NCBI GenBank assembly: GCA_024404735.1
Contig: JAKSPP010000006.1
Location: forward strand, 1-22,351
Length of the DNA: 22,351 nt
From: Oscillospiraceae bacterium
Lineage (GTDB): Bacteria; Bacillota; Clostridia; Oscillospirales; Oscillospiraceae
Direction: 5' to 3'
The notes under the pieces are model-generated. The model was not told the DNA's origin, did no database searches, and saw only the letters and a program-made list of their open reading frames with translations. The translations under genes and the position numbers were made by a program. This document shows, piece after piece, positions 15,062-22,351 of the stretch. Position 1 is the stretch's first letter. Every line of letters starts with the position of its first letter.

Positions 15062-16290
15062 AAACTCTCTATTTAGACTGCTCCATGGGGGCAGCGGGAG
15101 ATATGCTTACCGCCGCACTTACAGAGCTTCTTCCCGAACCCGAAAAATTTATCGAGAAGCTGAATTCTCTTGGGATTCCCGGCGTTTCCTTCATTAAGGA
15201 AACAAGCACAAAATGCGGAATTACGGGAACTCATATGTCCGTTCTTATAAACGGCACCGAGGAGGGTGAACACAGCCACGAGCATACTCACACTCACAGC
15301 CACGAGCATACCCACTCTCACGGAGGTGGCAAGGAGCATTCCCATCACCATTCCTCCCTTTGGGATATTGAGCATATCGTACGCTTTCATCTGAATATTT
15401 CCGAGAAGGTAAAGAAGGATATTATATCCGTTTACCGTCTTATTGCAGATGCCGAAAGCAAGGTACACGGCGTTCCCGTTACGGAAATACATTTCCACGA
15501 GGTGGGCACCATGGATGCCCTTGCGGATATCTGCGCTGTATGCATGCTTATTGAGGAGCTGGGACCCGACAGAATAATTGCATCGCCCGTTCACGTGGGA
15601 AGCGGAAGCGTTAAGTGTGCCCACGGAATTCTGCCCGTACCCGCCCCCGCCACAGCCGAAATTTTAAGCGGCGTTCCAATTTACGGAGGAAGCATTAAGA
15701 GCGAGCTTTGTACGCCGACCGGGGCCGCTTTACTAAAGCACTTTGTTTCCTCCTTCGGAGATATGCCGATGATGCTTCTGACAAAAACCGGCTACGGAAT
15801 GGGAAAGAAGGATTTTGAAAGAGCAAACTGCGTAAGGGCCATGCTCGGTGAATCGGACTTATATAAGAATGAAAGCGTTTATGAGCTCTCCTGCAATATC
15901 GACGATATGACGGCAGAGGCCATTGGCTTTGCCATGGGAGAAATACTTAAGGGCGGTGCCCTGGACGTATGGACCGTAGCCATCGGAATGAAGAAATGCC
16001 GTCCCGGGGTTATGCTCTGTGTTCTGTGCCGCGAGGAGGACAGAAGCAGAATGGCAGAGCTTATTTTCAGACATACCTCCACTATCGGAATAAGAGAAAA
16101 CTCATTTTCAAGATATACCCTTCAAAGAAGAACGGAAACTATGGAAACCCCCTTCGGAAGTGTCAGGAAGAAGATTTCCGAGGGCTACGGCATAAAGAGG
16201 GAAAAAATAGAATATGATGACCTGGCCGCCATTGCTTCGGGAGAGGGCAAAAGCATTACCGAAATAAAGGCAATTATCGAGGGTCTCTAA
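15058..16290 (+). CDS. larC: LarC: nickel insertion protein for the NPN cofactor
   Basis: LarC uses CTP to insert nickel into the bis-thiocarboxylate precursor, completing the NPN cofactor. This 410-aa protein begins with the family motif YLDCSMGAAGDM. It has a histidine-rich segment (about residues 72-99, 13 His) that probably binds or stores nickel, then the conserved EIHFHEVGTMDALADI and TPTGAALLK motifs and a ferredoxin-like C-terminal half starting near SCNIDDMTAEAIG. In Lactiplantibacillus the gene is split by a programmed frameshift; here the frame is continuous, as in many other bacteria. It ends 77 nt before the URO-D family gene. Confidence 0.93.
   Translation: MKTLYLDCSMGAAGDMLTAALTELLPEPEKFIEKLNSLGIPGVSFIKETSTKCGITGTHMSVLINGTEEGEHSHEHTHTHSHEHTHSHGGGKEHSHHHSSLWDIEHIVRFHLNISEKVKKDIISVYRLIADAESKVHGVPVTEIHFHEVGTMDALADICAVCMLIEELGPDRIIASPVHVGSGSVKCAHGILPVPAPATAEILSGVPIYGGSIKSELCTPTGAALLKHFVSSFGDMPMMLLTKTGYGMGKKDFERANCVRAMLGESDLYKNESVYELSCNIDDMTAEAIGFAMGEILKGGALDVWTVAIGMKKCRPGVMLCVLCREEDRSRMAELIFRHTSTIGIRENSFSRYTLQRRTETMETPFGSVRKKISEGYGIKREKIEYDDLAAIASGEGKSITEIKAIIEGL
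15271..15318 (+). repeat. larC: Two tandem 24-nt copies in the larC His-rich segment
   Basis: Copy 1 (15271-15294) and copy 2 (15295-15318) each begin CACAGCCACGAGCATAC and differ at only two bases. They encode alternating HSHEHTHT-type residues. The duplication suggests recent expansion of the metal-binding run by slippage. Confidence 0.85.
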
Positions 16291-16367
16291 TACAATCGGA
16301 CATTCTGCAATATAACCGCTATTATATGCAGTCTTAAATACACTGATATTATCGGGAGGAAGCACTA

Positions 16368-17348
16368 ATGGACGTAAGGGAAAATTTTCTTGCTTTCTTA
16401 AACCACGAAAACACCGAATGGGTTCCGACCACCTTCAGCGATTACTATTCTCTGGGTGGAGCTGCGGAGGAATTTGAAAACGGCCCTGTTGGCGGCGGAG
16501 AAGACGGCTTCGGTGTTCTCTGGCTTGCAACTCACTCCGCATCAGGCTCACCCGTACCTGCCCCCAACAGATATGTGATAACGGATATTACCGACTGGGA
16601 AAAGCAGCTTAAGCTTCCGGATACGGACAATTTTGACTGGAAGGGCTACGCCGAGGAACAGCTTGCCTCAATCGGAAACAAAAGGGACAAGGTTGTTGAA
16701 TACCAGATGTGGAACTCACAGTTTTTGCGCATGACCCATCTTATGGGATTTGAAAATGCCCTCTGCGCTTTTTATGAGGAGCCGGAGGCCTGCGCCGCTC
16801 TTATGGATGCCATTACCGATTACAAGATAAAGGTTCTCGAGCGTGTTAATGAGTACATTAAGCCGGATACCTATGTTCATTTTGATGATGTTGCAACGGA
16901 AAGAGGTCTTTTCATTTCCCCCGATATCTACAGAGAGCTTATTAAGCCCTGCCATAAAAAATTAAACGATGCTGCCATCTCTATGGGAATTATTCCTCAG
17001 ATTCATATATGCGGAAAATGTGAATCCATTATTCCCGATGTTATTGAAGAGGGCAGTGTTGCATGGCAGTGCGCCCAGCCCTCAAATGACATTGAGGGAA
17101 TTATAGAAAAATACGGCGACAGGTTCTCCGTTCTGGGAGGCTATGACACTCAGGGTCGCCCCGGAGTCCCCACCGCAACGGAGGAGCAGATAATAAACGA
17201 GGTTGACAGATGCTTCGACGAATACGGAAAATTCGGAAGAGGCTATGCCTTCTTCGGCTTCCTTCTGGGAGAAAGCGGAGACAAGGAAATGCAGAGAAAA
17301 ACAGGCATTCTCGTTAAGCGCGCTGCGGAGAGAAGCAGAAAAGCATAA
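16368..17348 (+). CDS. Uroporphyrinogen decarboxylase (URO-D) family protein
   Basis: This 326-aa protein belongs to the URO-D superfamily, which holds haem-pathway decarboxylases and zinc-dependent methyltransferases (MtaA/MtbA type) that act on corrinoid proteins. The motif H213-I-C215-G-K-C218 is of the zinc-ligand type found in the methyltransferase branch, and the N-terminal part lacks the FMRQAGRY signature of true HemE, so the methyltransferase-like branch is favoured. The substrate is unknown and no corrinoid protein gene is nearby in the window. GGGAGGA precedes the ATG. The 77-nt gap after larC has a small imperfect hairpin (16305-16331) and no convincing promoter, so it may be co-transcribed with the lar genes. 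It ends at a strong terminator. Confidence 0.82.
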   Translation: MDVRENFLAFLNHENTEWVPTTFSDYYSLGGAAEEFENGPVGGGEDGFGVLWLATHSASGSPVPAPNRYVITDITDWEKQLKLPDTDNFDWKGYAEEQLASIGNKRDKVVEYQMWNSQFLRMTHLMGFENALCAFYEEPEACAALMDAITDYKIKVLERVNEYIKPDTYVHFDDVATERGLFISPDIYRELIKPCHKKLNDAAISMGIIPQIHICGKCESIIPDVIEEGSVAWQCAQPSNDIEGIIEKYGDRFSVLGGYDTQGRPGVPTATEEQIINEVDRCFDEYGKFGRGYAFFGFLLGESGDKEMQRKTGILVKRAAERSRKA

Positions 17349-17366
17349 TAATCCGAAAATAAAAAA

Positions 17367-17405
17367 GGGCATTGAGCTATCATTTATGCTCAATGCCCTT
17401 TTTTT
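17367..17405. terminator. Bidirectional intrinsic terminator between convergent genes
   Basis: GGGCATTGAGC (17367-17377) and GCTCAATGCCC (17388-17398) form a perfect 11-bp stem with a 10-nt loop. A run of T follows (17399-17405) and a run of A precedes (17361-17366), so it can stop transcripts from both sides. The rhodanese stop codon lies in its edge. Confidence 0.93.
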
Positions 17406-17850
17406 AATCTGTTATTATTTCATATGGCCAGGTTCTTATTCCGCCGAATTCCCGAACATAGGTATAACCCATTTCGACAAGAGCCTTGGCAGCGATTTTG
17501 CTTCTGTTTCCGCTGCGGCAATAAACAAGGACAAGCCTATCCTTATCCGGAAGAAGCTCAGGAGCCTTTTCCTTCACTTCGGTTTCGGGAATTAATATTG
17601 CATTTCCTATATGCCCTTCGGCATATTCCTCTTCTGTCCTTGCATCAAGGATATAATAGTTCTCCCCGGAATCCATAAGGCGCTTTGCTTCCTCCTGGGA
17701 TATTTCCAGATAAGCCTCGCGAACAAGCTCAGTTTTTTCTTCCTTCGGCTTTGCAAAAACAAAGGCAATTATTACAGCGATTACTATGAGGACATCCGCT
17801 ATGATAACGGGCATAATCGGAACGGAGCTTTTCTTAAAATACTTTCTCAT
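17404..17850 (-). CDS. Membrane-anchored rhodanese-domain protein
   Basis: This 148-aa protein has one N-terminal membrane helix (about residues 11-31, IMPVIIADVLIVIAVIIAFV) followed by a single rhodanese domain, probably outside the membrane. The active-site loop is VYCRSGNRS, with the catalytic Cys in the usual CRxGxR context, and LDARTEEEYAEGHI is the standard preceding motif. Rhodaneses carry sulfur as a persulfide; the acceptor is unknown. The frame is open further upstream, but ATG 17850 is preferred because it lies 1 nt after the CoA-transferase stop and upstream codons would overlap that gene. It is the last gene of the minus-strand run. Confidence 0.85.
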   Translation of the reverse strand: MRKYFKKSSVPIMPVIIADVLIVIAVIIAFVFAKPKEEKTELVREAYLEISQEEAKRLMDSGENYYILDARTEEEYAEGHIGNAILIPETEVKEKAPELLPDKDRLVLVYCRSGNRSKIAAKALVEMGYTYVREFGGIRTWPYEIITD

Positions 17851-17851
17851 T

Positions 17852-19168
17852 TCAGTGAATGTACCCCAGCTTCTTTGCCTCGTCGTAAAGTGCCGGCCTG
17901 TCATCGGGGTGGGCAATGGAAATAAGCAGTCTTGCCCTTTCATCCACACCGGCACCCTTAAGGCGCACCGTGCCGAACTCCGTAATAACATAGTCCACGT
18001 AGTTTCTCGGGTGAGTTACAACTGCGCCCGGGGTTAAAATGGATTTAATTTTCGGCATTCCCTTCTTTGTTCTGGAGGTGAAGGCCATAATGCTTTTACC
18101 GTGCTCGGCATAATAGCAGCCCAAGGTGAAGCAGAATCCGCCTCCGGAGCCGGAAAACTGTCTGGGGCCGATTGACTCGGCACAGATTTGTCCGGTGATA
18201 TCCATCTCGATGCAGGTGTTTATAGATACCATATGGTCCTGGCGGGCAATATTGAAGGGATTTACAACCTCACTGCCGGCTCTGAGAACGCACTGGGGAT
18301 TAGACCTGAGATATTCGTAAAGCTCGGCGGTCCCGTCTGCAAAAACGCCCACATGAAGGCCCTTGTCATATGCCTTTCTGGAGCCTGTTATAACACCGGC
18401 CTCAATAAGCTTGCCCATTGAGGAGGTAAACTGCTCTGTATGAAGACCGAGGTCCTTCTTTTCCATAAGAGAATTGCCGATTGCATTGGGGATACCGCCG
18501 ATGCCCATCTGAATGGTATCTCCGTCCTCGATTATCTCCGCAGCCCTCTGGCCTATGAGCTCCTCATCACGGGTAATTTCAATGGGCTGAGTTGTATCGG
18601 CAGGAGCATCGGCCTCAAATATGGCCGTAACGGCCTCAATGGGGATACCAACTGCGCCCCTCATTGAAATGAGCTCTTTATTGACCTCGAGAATAATGGT
18701 CTTCTTTTCGTTTAAGGCATCGCGGACGAGCTCCTCCTCAAAGGTCTTGTTCATACCTATGTAGAACATTCCGTCATCGGAAAGAGGCCCGACTCTGGCA
18801 ACAAATACATTCCAGTGTCTGTGGACGGAGGTATTTTTATAGTAATTAGGCAGGTCCACGGGGAAATAAGTGCAGTTTCCCAGCTCGTGGGCTTTTTTGT
18901 AATTCGGACCGTAAAAATAGTTTCCGAAGCTAAGGTGCTCCCTTATTCCCTCCATAGTCATAAAGGGATAGTTTCCTATGCGGCTTTTGAAAACGAAAAC
19001 GTTTTCCACCCTGGGAACAATTTCATGAAGCCTTGAGAAAAACACACCGGGCTCGTTATAGTTATTCGAGCACCACAGAGTATCACCGGACTGAATGAGA
19101 TTAAGACAGTCGGAAAGGCTTGTCTTTTTTTCGCTATATAGTTTTTCGTAATAAGAAGTATAGGACAT
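17852..19168 (-). CDS. Acetyl-CoA hydrolase/transferase family CoA-transferase
   Basis: This 438-aa cytoplasmic enzyme matches the length and layout of 4-hydroxybutyrate or butyryl-CoA:acetate CoA-transferases of Clostridia. It has the nucleotide-loop-like MGIGGIPNAIGNSL (about 221-234), LGLHTEQFTSS with Glu245 at the expected catalytic position, a Gly-rich QFSGSGGGFCF segment and the C-terminal EFGTVRLKGAGVDERARLLISIAHPDDR. These enzymes move CoA between acetate and short-chain acyl groups through a glutamyl-CoA intermediate. Sequence alone does not set the acyl substrate. ATG 19168 gives the standard N-terminus; a longer frame from 19258 would run into dut. It lies 22 nt after dut and 1 nt before the rhodanese gene. 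Confidence 0.9.
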   Translation of the reverse strand: MSYTSYYEKLYSEKKTSLSDCLNLIQSGDTLWCSNNYNEPGVFFSRLHEIVPRVENVFVFKSRIGNYPFMTMEGIREHLSFGNYFYGPNYKKAHELGNCTYFPVDLPNYYKNTSVHRHWNVFVARVGPLSDDGMFYIGMNKTFEEELVRDALNEKKTIILEVNKELISMRGAVGIPIEAVTAIFEADAPADTTQPIEITRDEELIGQRAAEIIEDGDTIQMGIGGIPNAIGNSLMEKKDLGLHTEQFTSSMGKLIEAGVITGSRKAYDKGLHVGVFADGTAELYEYLRSNPQCVLRAGSEVVNPFNIARQDHMVSINTCIEMDITGQICAESIGPRQFSGSGGGFCFTLGCYYAEHGKSIMAFTSRTKKGMPKIKSILTPGAVVTHPRNYVDYVITEFGTVRLKGAGVDERARLLISIAHPDDRPALYDEAKKLGYIH

Positions 19169-19190
19169 GATGATTCCCTGATTTTCTTTT

Positions 19191-19625
19191 TTATTTACCG
19201 GTTGAGCCGAAGCCACCGGCACCTCTGACCGTTTCGGAAAGCTCCGGGACCTCCTCAAACTCTGCCTTCATACAGGGGAGAATGACAAGCTGGGCTATTC
19301 TGTCACCGTTTTCAACACTAACCGGAGTGTCTGTATCGTTATGAAGGGCAACGATGTACTCACCTCTGTAATCACTGTCGCAAACGCCAACACAGTTTGC
19401 GGGACGAAGGCCTTTTTTTGTGGCAAGGCCGCTTCTTGCAAAAACAGCTCCGAAATAGCCGTTGGGAACGGCAAGTGACAGGCCCGTTCCGATTTTTTCG
19501 GTTGTATGGGGTGCGATTGTTACAGTTCCCTCTATGCATGCATAAAGGTCATAGCCTGCGGCATATTCACTTCCCGCAGTAGGAAGACAGGCGCCCTCTC
19601 TTAATTTTTTAACTTCAATAAGCAT
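19191..19625 (-). CDS. dut: dUTP diphosphatase (trimeric dUTPase)
   Basis: Dut hydrolyses dUTP to dUMP and pyrophosphate, keeping uracil out of DNA and supplying dTMP synthesis. All five motifs of the trimeric family are present in 144 aa: AGYDLYA, ARSGLATKKG, GVCDSDYRGEY, NGDRIAQLVI and the C-terminal arm RGAGGFGSTGK. Motif III has Cys where Ile or Val is more common, which should not affect catalysis. CGGAG lies just upstream of the ATG. It is 16 nt after the phosphatase gene in the same run. Confidence 0.96.
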   Translation of the reverse strand: MLIEVKKLREGACLPTAGSEYAAGYDLYACIEGTVTIAPHTTEKIGTGLSLAVPNGYFGAVFARSGLATKKGLRPANCVGVCDSDYRGEYIVALHNDTDTPVSVENGDRIAQLVILPCMKAEFEEVPELSETVRGAGGFGSTGK

Positions 19626-19641
19626 TGTATTTCTCCGGTAT

Positions 19642-20370
19642 TTATTCTGTATAAAGCTCTCTGAGTCTTAAAATATCCTCCTCGGTAAGGCCAAATCTCT
19701 TTTTGAGGCTTTCGTATACGGAGCCGTAGAGTTCTTCGGTTCTGGCTATATATCTTTCGAGGTACTCATCCCTTACAAGGTAAAGGTCACGGAGAGTTTT
19801 TTCATCAAAGGCATCCTTCTCGGGGATTTTTGTCTGTATGTACTTCTCCATATACTCATTTGTAAGAAGGTAATCCGCCCTTGCGGTTTCATGGTCTGCA
19901 CCCAGTGCAGTAAGAAGAAGATAAGCACCTATACCCGTTCTGTCCTTGCCCTGATGGCAATGGAAAAGAACGCCCCGGCCTTTAATAAGAACCTTGAAAA
20001 ACTCGGAATAGGCCTTTGTGGCAGTGTCGCTCTCGGCAATAAGGCCGTAAACTTCATGAAAAATAGCAATAAAATCGGGGGGCTCTGTTGTTTTTTCCCT
20101 CTTTCCGAAATGAGGAGGCAAGACAGGGAAATTTATATATTCCACATCCTCGGGAACTCTGTCTGCGCCCATTTTGGCATCGGCCTCACCTCTGAAATCG
20201 AAGATGTTCTCAACGGCGTAATCGTATTTCAGACGCATAAGGTCGTTCTCAGTTGCATTCTGGAGTCCGCCGGTTCTGTAAATAAACCGGCTTTTAACCT
20301 TCTTTCCGTTTGCAAGGGGAATGCCGCCCATATCGCGTGCATTGATTATTCTGTCAAAATTCAAAAACAA
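19642..20370 (-). CDS. Tyrosine/dual-specificity phosphatase (IphP-like)
   Basis: This 242-aa protein carries the cysteine-phosphatase signature HCHQGKDRTG, with nucleophile Cys138 and Arg144 of the C-x5-R loop, and the N-terminal family motif NARDMGG. This places it in the Y_phosphatase3/IphP group, whose members act on phosphotyrosine, other phosphoproteins or phosphoinositides. The substrate here is unknown. No ATG fits: the start is probably the TTG at 20370, served by AGGAG with 8 nt spacing, located at the end of ispE (whose stop is 6 nt away). No secretion signal is visible, so it is likely cytoplasmic, although some relatives are secreted. Confidence 0.87.
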   Translation of the reverse strand: MFLNFDRIINARDMGGIPLANGKKVKSRFIYRTGGLQNATENDLMRLKYDYAVENIFDFRGEADAKMGADRVPEDVEYINFPVLPPHFGKREKTTEPPDFIAIFHEVYGLIAESDTATKAYSEFFKVLIKGRGVLFHCHQGKDRTGIGAYLLLTALGADHETARADYLLTNEYMEKYIQTKIPEKDAFDEKTLRDLYLVRDEYLERYIARTEELYGSVYESLKKRFGLTEEDILRLRELYTE

Positions 20371-20376
20371 ATGACT

Positions 20377-21273
20377 TCACTCCTTTTCATTGCTATTTAA
20401 GGAATAAGGTAAAAGTGTCCGGGCAGGTGAGCTTAAATAAACCTGCTCAGTGAGGTTTTGAAGTAGCTTCTCTGCTTTTTCCGCTTTATTTTTATCGTCG
20501 AAAAGTCCGAAAACGGCAGAGCCTGTCCCCGTCATTGCGCATCCGAGAGCTCCCGAATCGGAGAGAATGCTTTTATATTCGAATATCTCCCCCGCATTCC
20601 GCGGAAGAACGTCCTCAAAAACATTATATAAACGCATTGAAACCGCCTTGAGGTCTCCCGTACCGAGAGCCTCGATAAGGCCGGAGGTATCCGGATGCAG
20701 ACGGCTTTTTCTTCTGTCTATTTTCGGAAAAAGCTCCGGGGTGCGAATGGAAATCCGGGGCTTTGCAATGACAATATGGCATGGCGGAAGGGAGGGCAGC
20801 GGGGAGACTATCTCTCCCCTTCCCTCCGCAAGGGCTGTACCGCCGAAGATACAGTAAGGAACATCACTGCCAAGCCCGGCACCGAGCTTACTGAGCCTGT
20901 CCGCAGAAAGAATATTATCATAGGCTCTGTTCAGGCAGCGCAGTACGGCAGCGGCATCGGATGAGCCGCCTGCCATTCCCGCACAAACGGGAATGCGCTT
21001 TTCAATGTGAATATGAAGTCCGTCATCCGGCCTGCCTATTTCATTAAGAAATGCAGAGGCAGCGGAAAAGGCAAGATTTCTTCCGTCTGTGGGAAGATAC
21101 CCCAGACTGCAGGAGCAGCTTATTTCACCCTTCCTGCCCTTTGAGATGATGATATCGTCTCCGAAGCAGACCGACTGCATTACCATCCTCATCTCATGAT
21201 ATCCGTCCGGGCGCTTGCCGAGGACATCAAGGCTCAGGTTAAGCTTTGCCCCGGCCCTTTCAAAAAGCTCCAT
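20377..21273 (-). CDS. ispE: 4-diphosphocytidyl-2-C-methyl-D-erythritol kinase
   Basis: IspE phosphorylates CDP-methylerythritol in the MEP pathway to isoprenoid precursors. This 298-aa GHMP kinase shows the ATP-binding loop PVCAGMAGGSSDAAA (95-109), the N-terminal AGAKLNLSLDVLGKRPDGYH with Lys10, GSDVPY with the catalytic Asp137, and the C-terminal TGTGSAVFG loop. Length is typical. The start overlaps the apgM stop by one base (TAATG), implying translational coupling. Confidence 0.95.
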   Translation of the reverse strand: MELFERAGAKLNLSLDVLGKRPDGYHEMRMVMQSVCFGDDIIISKGRKGEISCSCSLGYLPTDGRNLAFSAASAFLNEIGRPDDGLHIHIEKRIPVCAGMAGGSSDAAAVLRCLNRAYDNILSADRLSKLGAGLGSDVPYCIFGGTALAEGRGEIVSPLPSLPPCHIVIAKPRISIRTPELFPKIDRRKSRLHPDTSGLIEALGTGDLKAVSMRLYNVFEDVLPRNAGEIFEYKSILSDSGALGCAMTGTGSAVFGLFDDKNKAEKAEKLLQNLTEQVYLSSPARTLLPYSLNSNEKE

Positions 21274-22351
21274 TATATCTGCTTAAAGAGCAGCTTCATT
21301 ACGCTCTTTGCTCCCTCGGGGTAGTACTCGCCCTGCTCGGCATCCTCTTCGCAGTAAGAAAGACCGAGCTTTGTATCAACAGTTGAGTCGTAAATCATAA
21401 AGGGAACGGGAGTGCCGTCATGTCCGCGGGTGGAGGTAAGGGTCTTATGATCGGAAAGGAAGATGATGCGGTAATCCTCACCGGAAGCGTCAAGAGCCTC
21501 CTTAAGGGGCTTCATTACGCGGGAATCCAGCCACTCAATGGACTGAAGCTTGCCCTCGAGATCACCGTTATGAGTGCACTCATCGGGAGCCTCGACATGG
21601 ATGGCGGCAAAGTCATACTTCTTAAGTACATCAAGAAGGGCTGCAACTTTATTTTCGAGATTTGTATCTATCTCTCCGGTTGCGCCTTCAACGGTTACGG
21701 CCTCAAGGCCTGTAAGGCGGGCAATTCCGTGGCAGAGAGGAACTGCGGAGATAACGGCGCCGTCAAAGCCGAACTGCTCCTTAAAGGAGGGAAGCTTAAC
21801 TGCCGTACCCTCGGCCCAGAACCAGATTCCGTTTGCGGGAAGCTTACCCTCGGCAATTCTCTTCTCATTTTCGGGAAGAGCGGAAAGCTTCTCAAAGGCA
21901 AGACGCATAAGGCCCTCAAGAACCTTTGCGTTATCATTTCCGGAGGGCATTAAGGGGCCGATTTTTTCACCCAGGTGGTCGTGGGGAGGAATGAGCTTTA
22001 TTCCCTCTGTGCTTGCGCCGGACTGAACTGCCATATGTCTGAAGGAGGAGCCGGGGTGAACAACCATTCCCGCCTTCTTTGCCTCAGCGGCAAACTCCTC
22101 ATCGGCAAAAAGTGCGCTTATGATTCTGTCGGAAACATCGCCCTCAATGCTGCCTGCGGAGTGAGAAAGGATTTTGCGCTCGTCAAAGGGCATATCACCG
22201 AGCTCATAGGAAACCATATTGCAGCGATAGGCGATATCACCGGGGTTAAGGGAGATTCCGCTTGCGGCGGCCTCAAGAGGAGCTCTGCCCGTATAGTATT
22301 TGCAGGGGTCACAGCCGAAGATGGAGGTTATGGCCGTATCACTTCCCGCGG
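21273..22351 (-). CDS. apgM: Cofactor-independent phosphoglycerate mutase, archaeal type (5' part outside window)
   Basis: This enzyme interconverts 3- and 2-phosphoglycerate in glycolysis without 2,3-bisphosphoglycerate. About 359 C-terminal residues are visible. The frame stays open to the window edge, and the residues before the first internal Met are clearly family sequence (AGSDTAITSIFG, KYYTGRAPLEAA, GDIAYRCN). The true start, with the metal-binding and phospho-serine region, is therefore beyond 22351. Visible motifs include EAPDECTHNGD and a metal-binding SDHKTLTSTRGHDGTPVPF near the C-terminus. It is the first visible gene of the minus-strand run; the promoter is outside the window. 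Confidence 0.93.
   Translation of the reverse strand, partial: AGSDTAITSIFGCDPCKYYTGRAPLEAAASGISLNPGDIAYRCNMVSYELGDMPFDERKILSHSAGSIEGDVSDRIISALFADEEFAAEAKKAGMVVHPGSSFRHMAVQSGASTEGIKLIPPHDHLGEKIGPLMPSGNDNAKVLEGLMRLAFEKLSALPENEKRIAEGKLPANGIWFWAEGTAVKLPSFKEQFGFDGAVISAVPLCHGIARLTGLEAVTVEGATGEIDTNLENKVAALLDVLKKYDFAAIHVEAPDECTHNGDLEGKLQSIEWLDSRVMKPLKEALDASGEDYRIIFLSDHKTLTSTRGHDGTPVPFMIYDSTVDTKLGLSYCEEDAEQGEYYPEGAKSVMKLLFKQI

Noticed and set aside
15271..15318. Short direct repeats considered as a CRISPR or other array
   Set aside because: Only two adjacent 24-nt copies exist without spacers, in frame inside larC, encoding a histidine run.
19169..19258. N-terminal extension of the CoA-transferase by 30 residues
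   Set aside because: It would overlap dut and adds basic, non-family residues; ATG 19168 gives the standard 438-aa enzyme.

Overview
The window looks like chromosomal DNA of an anaerobic, gut-type Gram-positive bacterium of the class Clostridia. The signs are S-layer-homology (SLH) anchored surface proteins, ECF-type vitamin transport, the MEP isoprenoid gene ispE, an archaeal-type phosphoglycerate mutase, a 4-hydroxybutyrate/butyryl-type CoA-transferase and AGGAGG-like ribosome binding sites. Genus cannot be set from sequence alone; an Oscillospirales/Lachnospirales-like host is a guess.

Layout. (1) 1-1573: a complete, apparently intact IS3-family (IS150-like) insertion sequence with orfA, orfB, a -1 frameshift site and terminal inverted repeats. 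(2) 1574-2372: a long non-coding leader with a consensus promoter, a cobalamin-riboswitch-like aptamer and tandem intrinsic terminators. (3) 2373-13447: a five-gene plus-strand operon. It encodes a 1563-aa SLH surface protein with a DUF4430 (transcobalamin-like C-terminal) domain, an SLH-anchored alpha/alpha-toroid protein, a membrane-anchored DUF4430 protein on a Pro/Glu/Thr spacer, an EcfT subunit, and an 881-aa fusion of two ECF ATPases with a membrane part resembling an S component. (4) 13501-17348: after a terminator that carries an extended -10 promoter, larE-larB-larC (nickel-pincer nucleotide cofactor synthesis) and a uroporphyrinogen-decarboxylase-family gene. (5) 17404-22351: a convergent, tightly packed minus-strand run: apgM (cut by the window edge), ispE, a tyrosine phosphatase, dut, a CoA-transferase and a membrane-anchored rhodanese. 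A bidirectional terminator separates regions 4 and 5.

How it fits together. Region 3 reads as a corrinoid capture-and-import system. Animal intrinsic factor and transcobalamin bind B12 between an alpha6/alpha6 barrel and a small beta domain. Here a toroid protein and DUF4430 proteins are encoded as separate surface or membrane polypeptides, directly upstream of a complete ECF transporter and downstream of a B12-type riboswitch. A split, surface-anchored intrinsic-factor-like receptor feeding an ECF importer is the main hypothesis from this window. The domain calls and gene order are read from the sequence; the B12 ligand is inferred. The lar cluster lacks larA here, so the enzyme that uses the cofactor is not visible.
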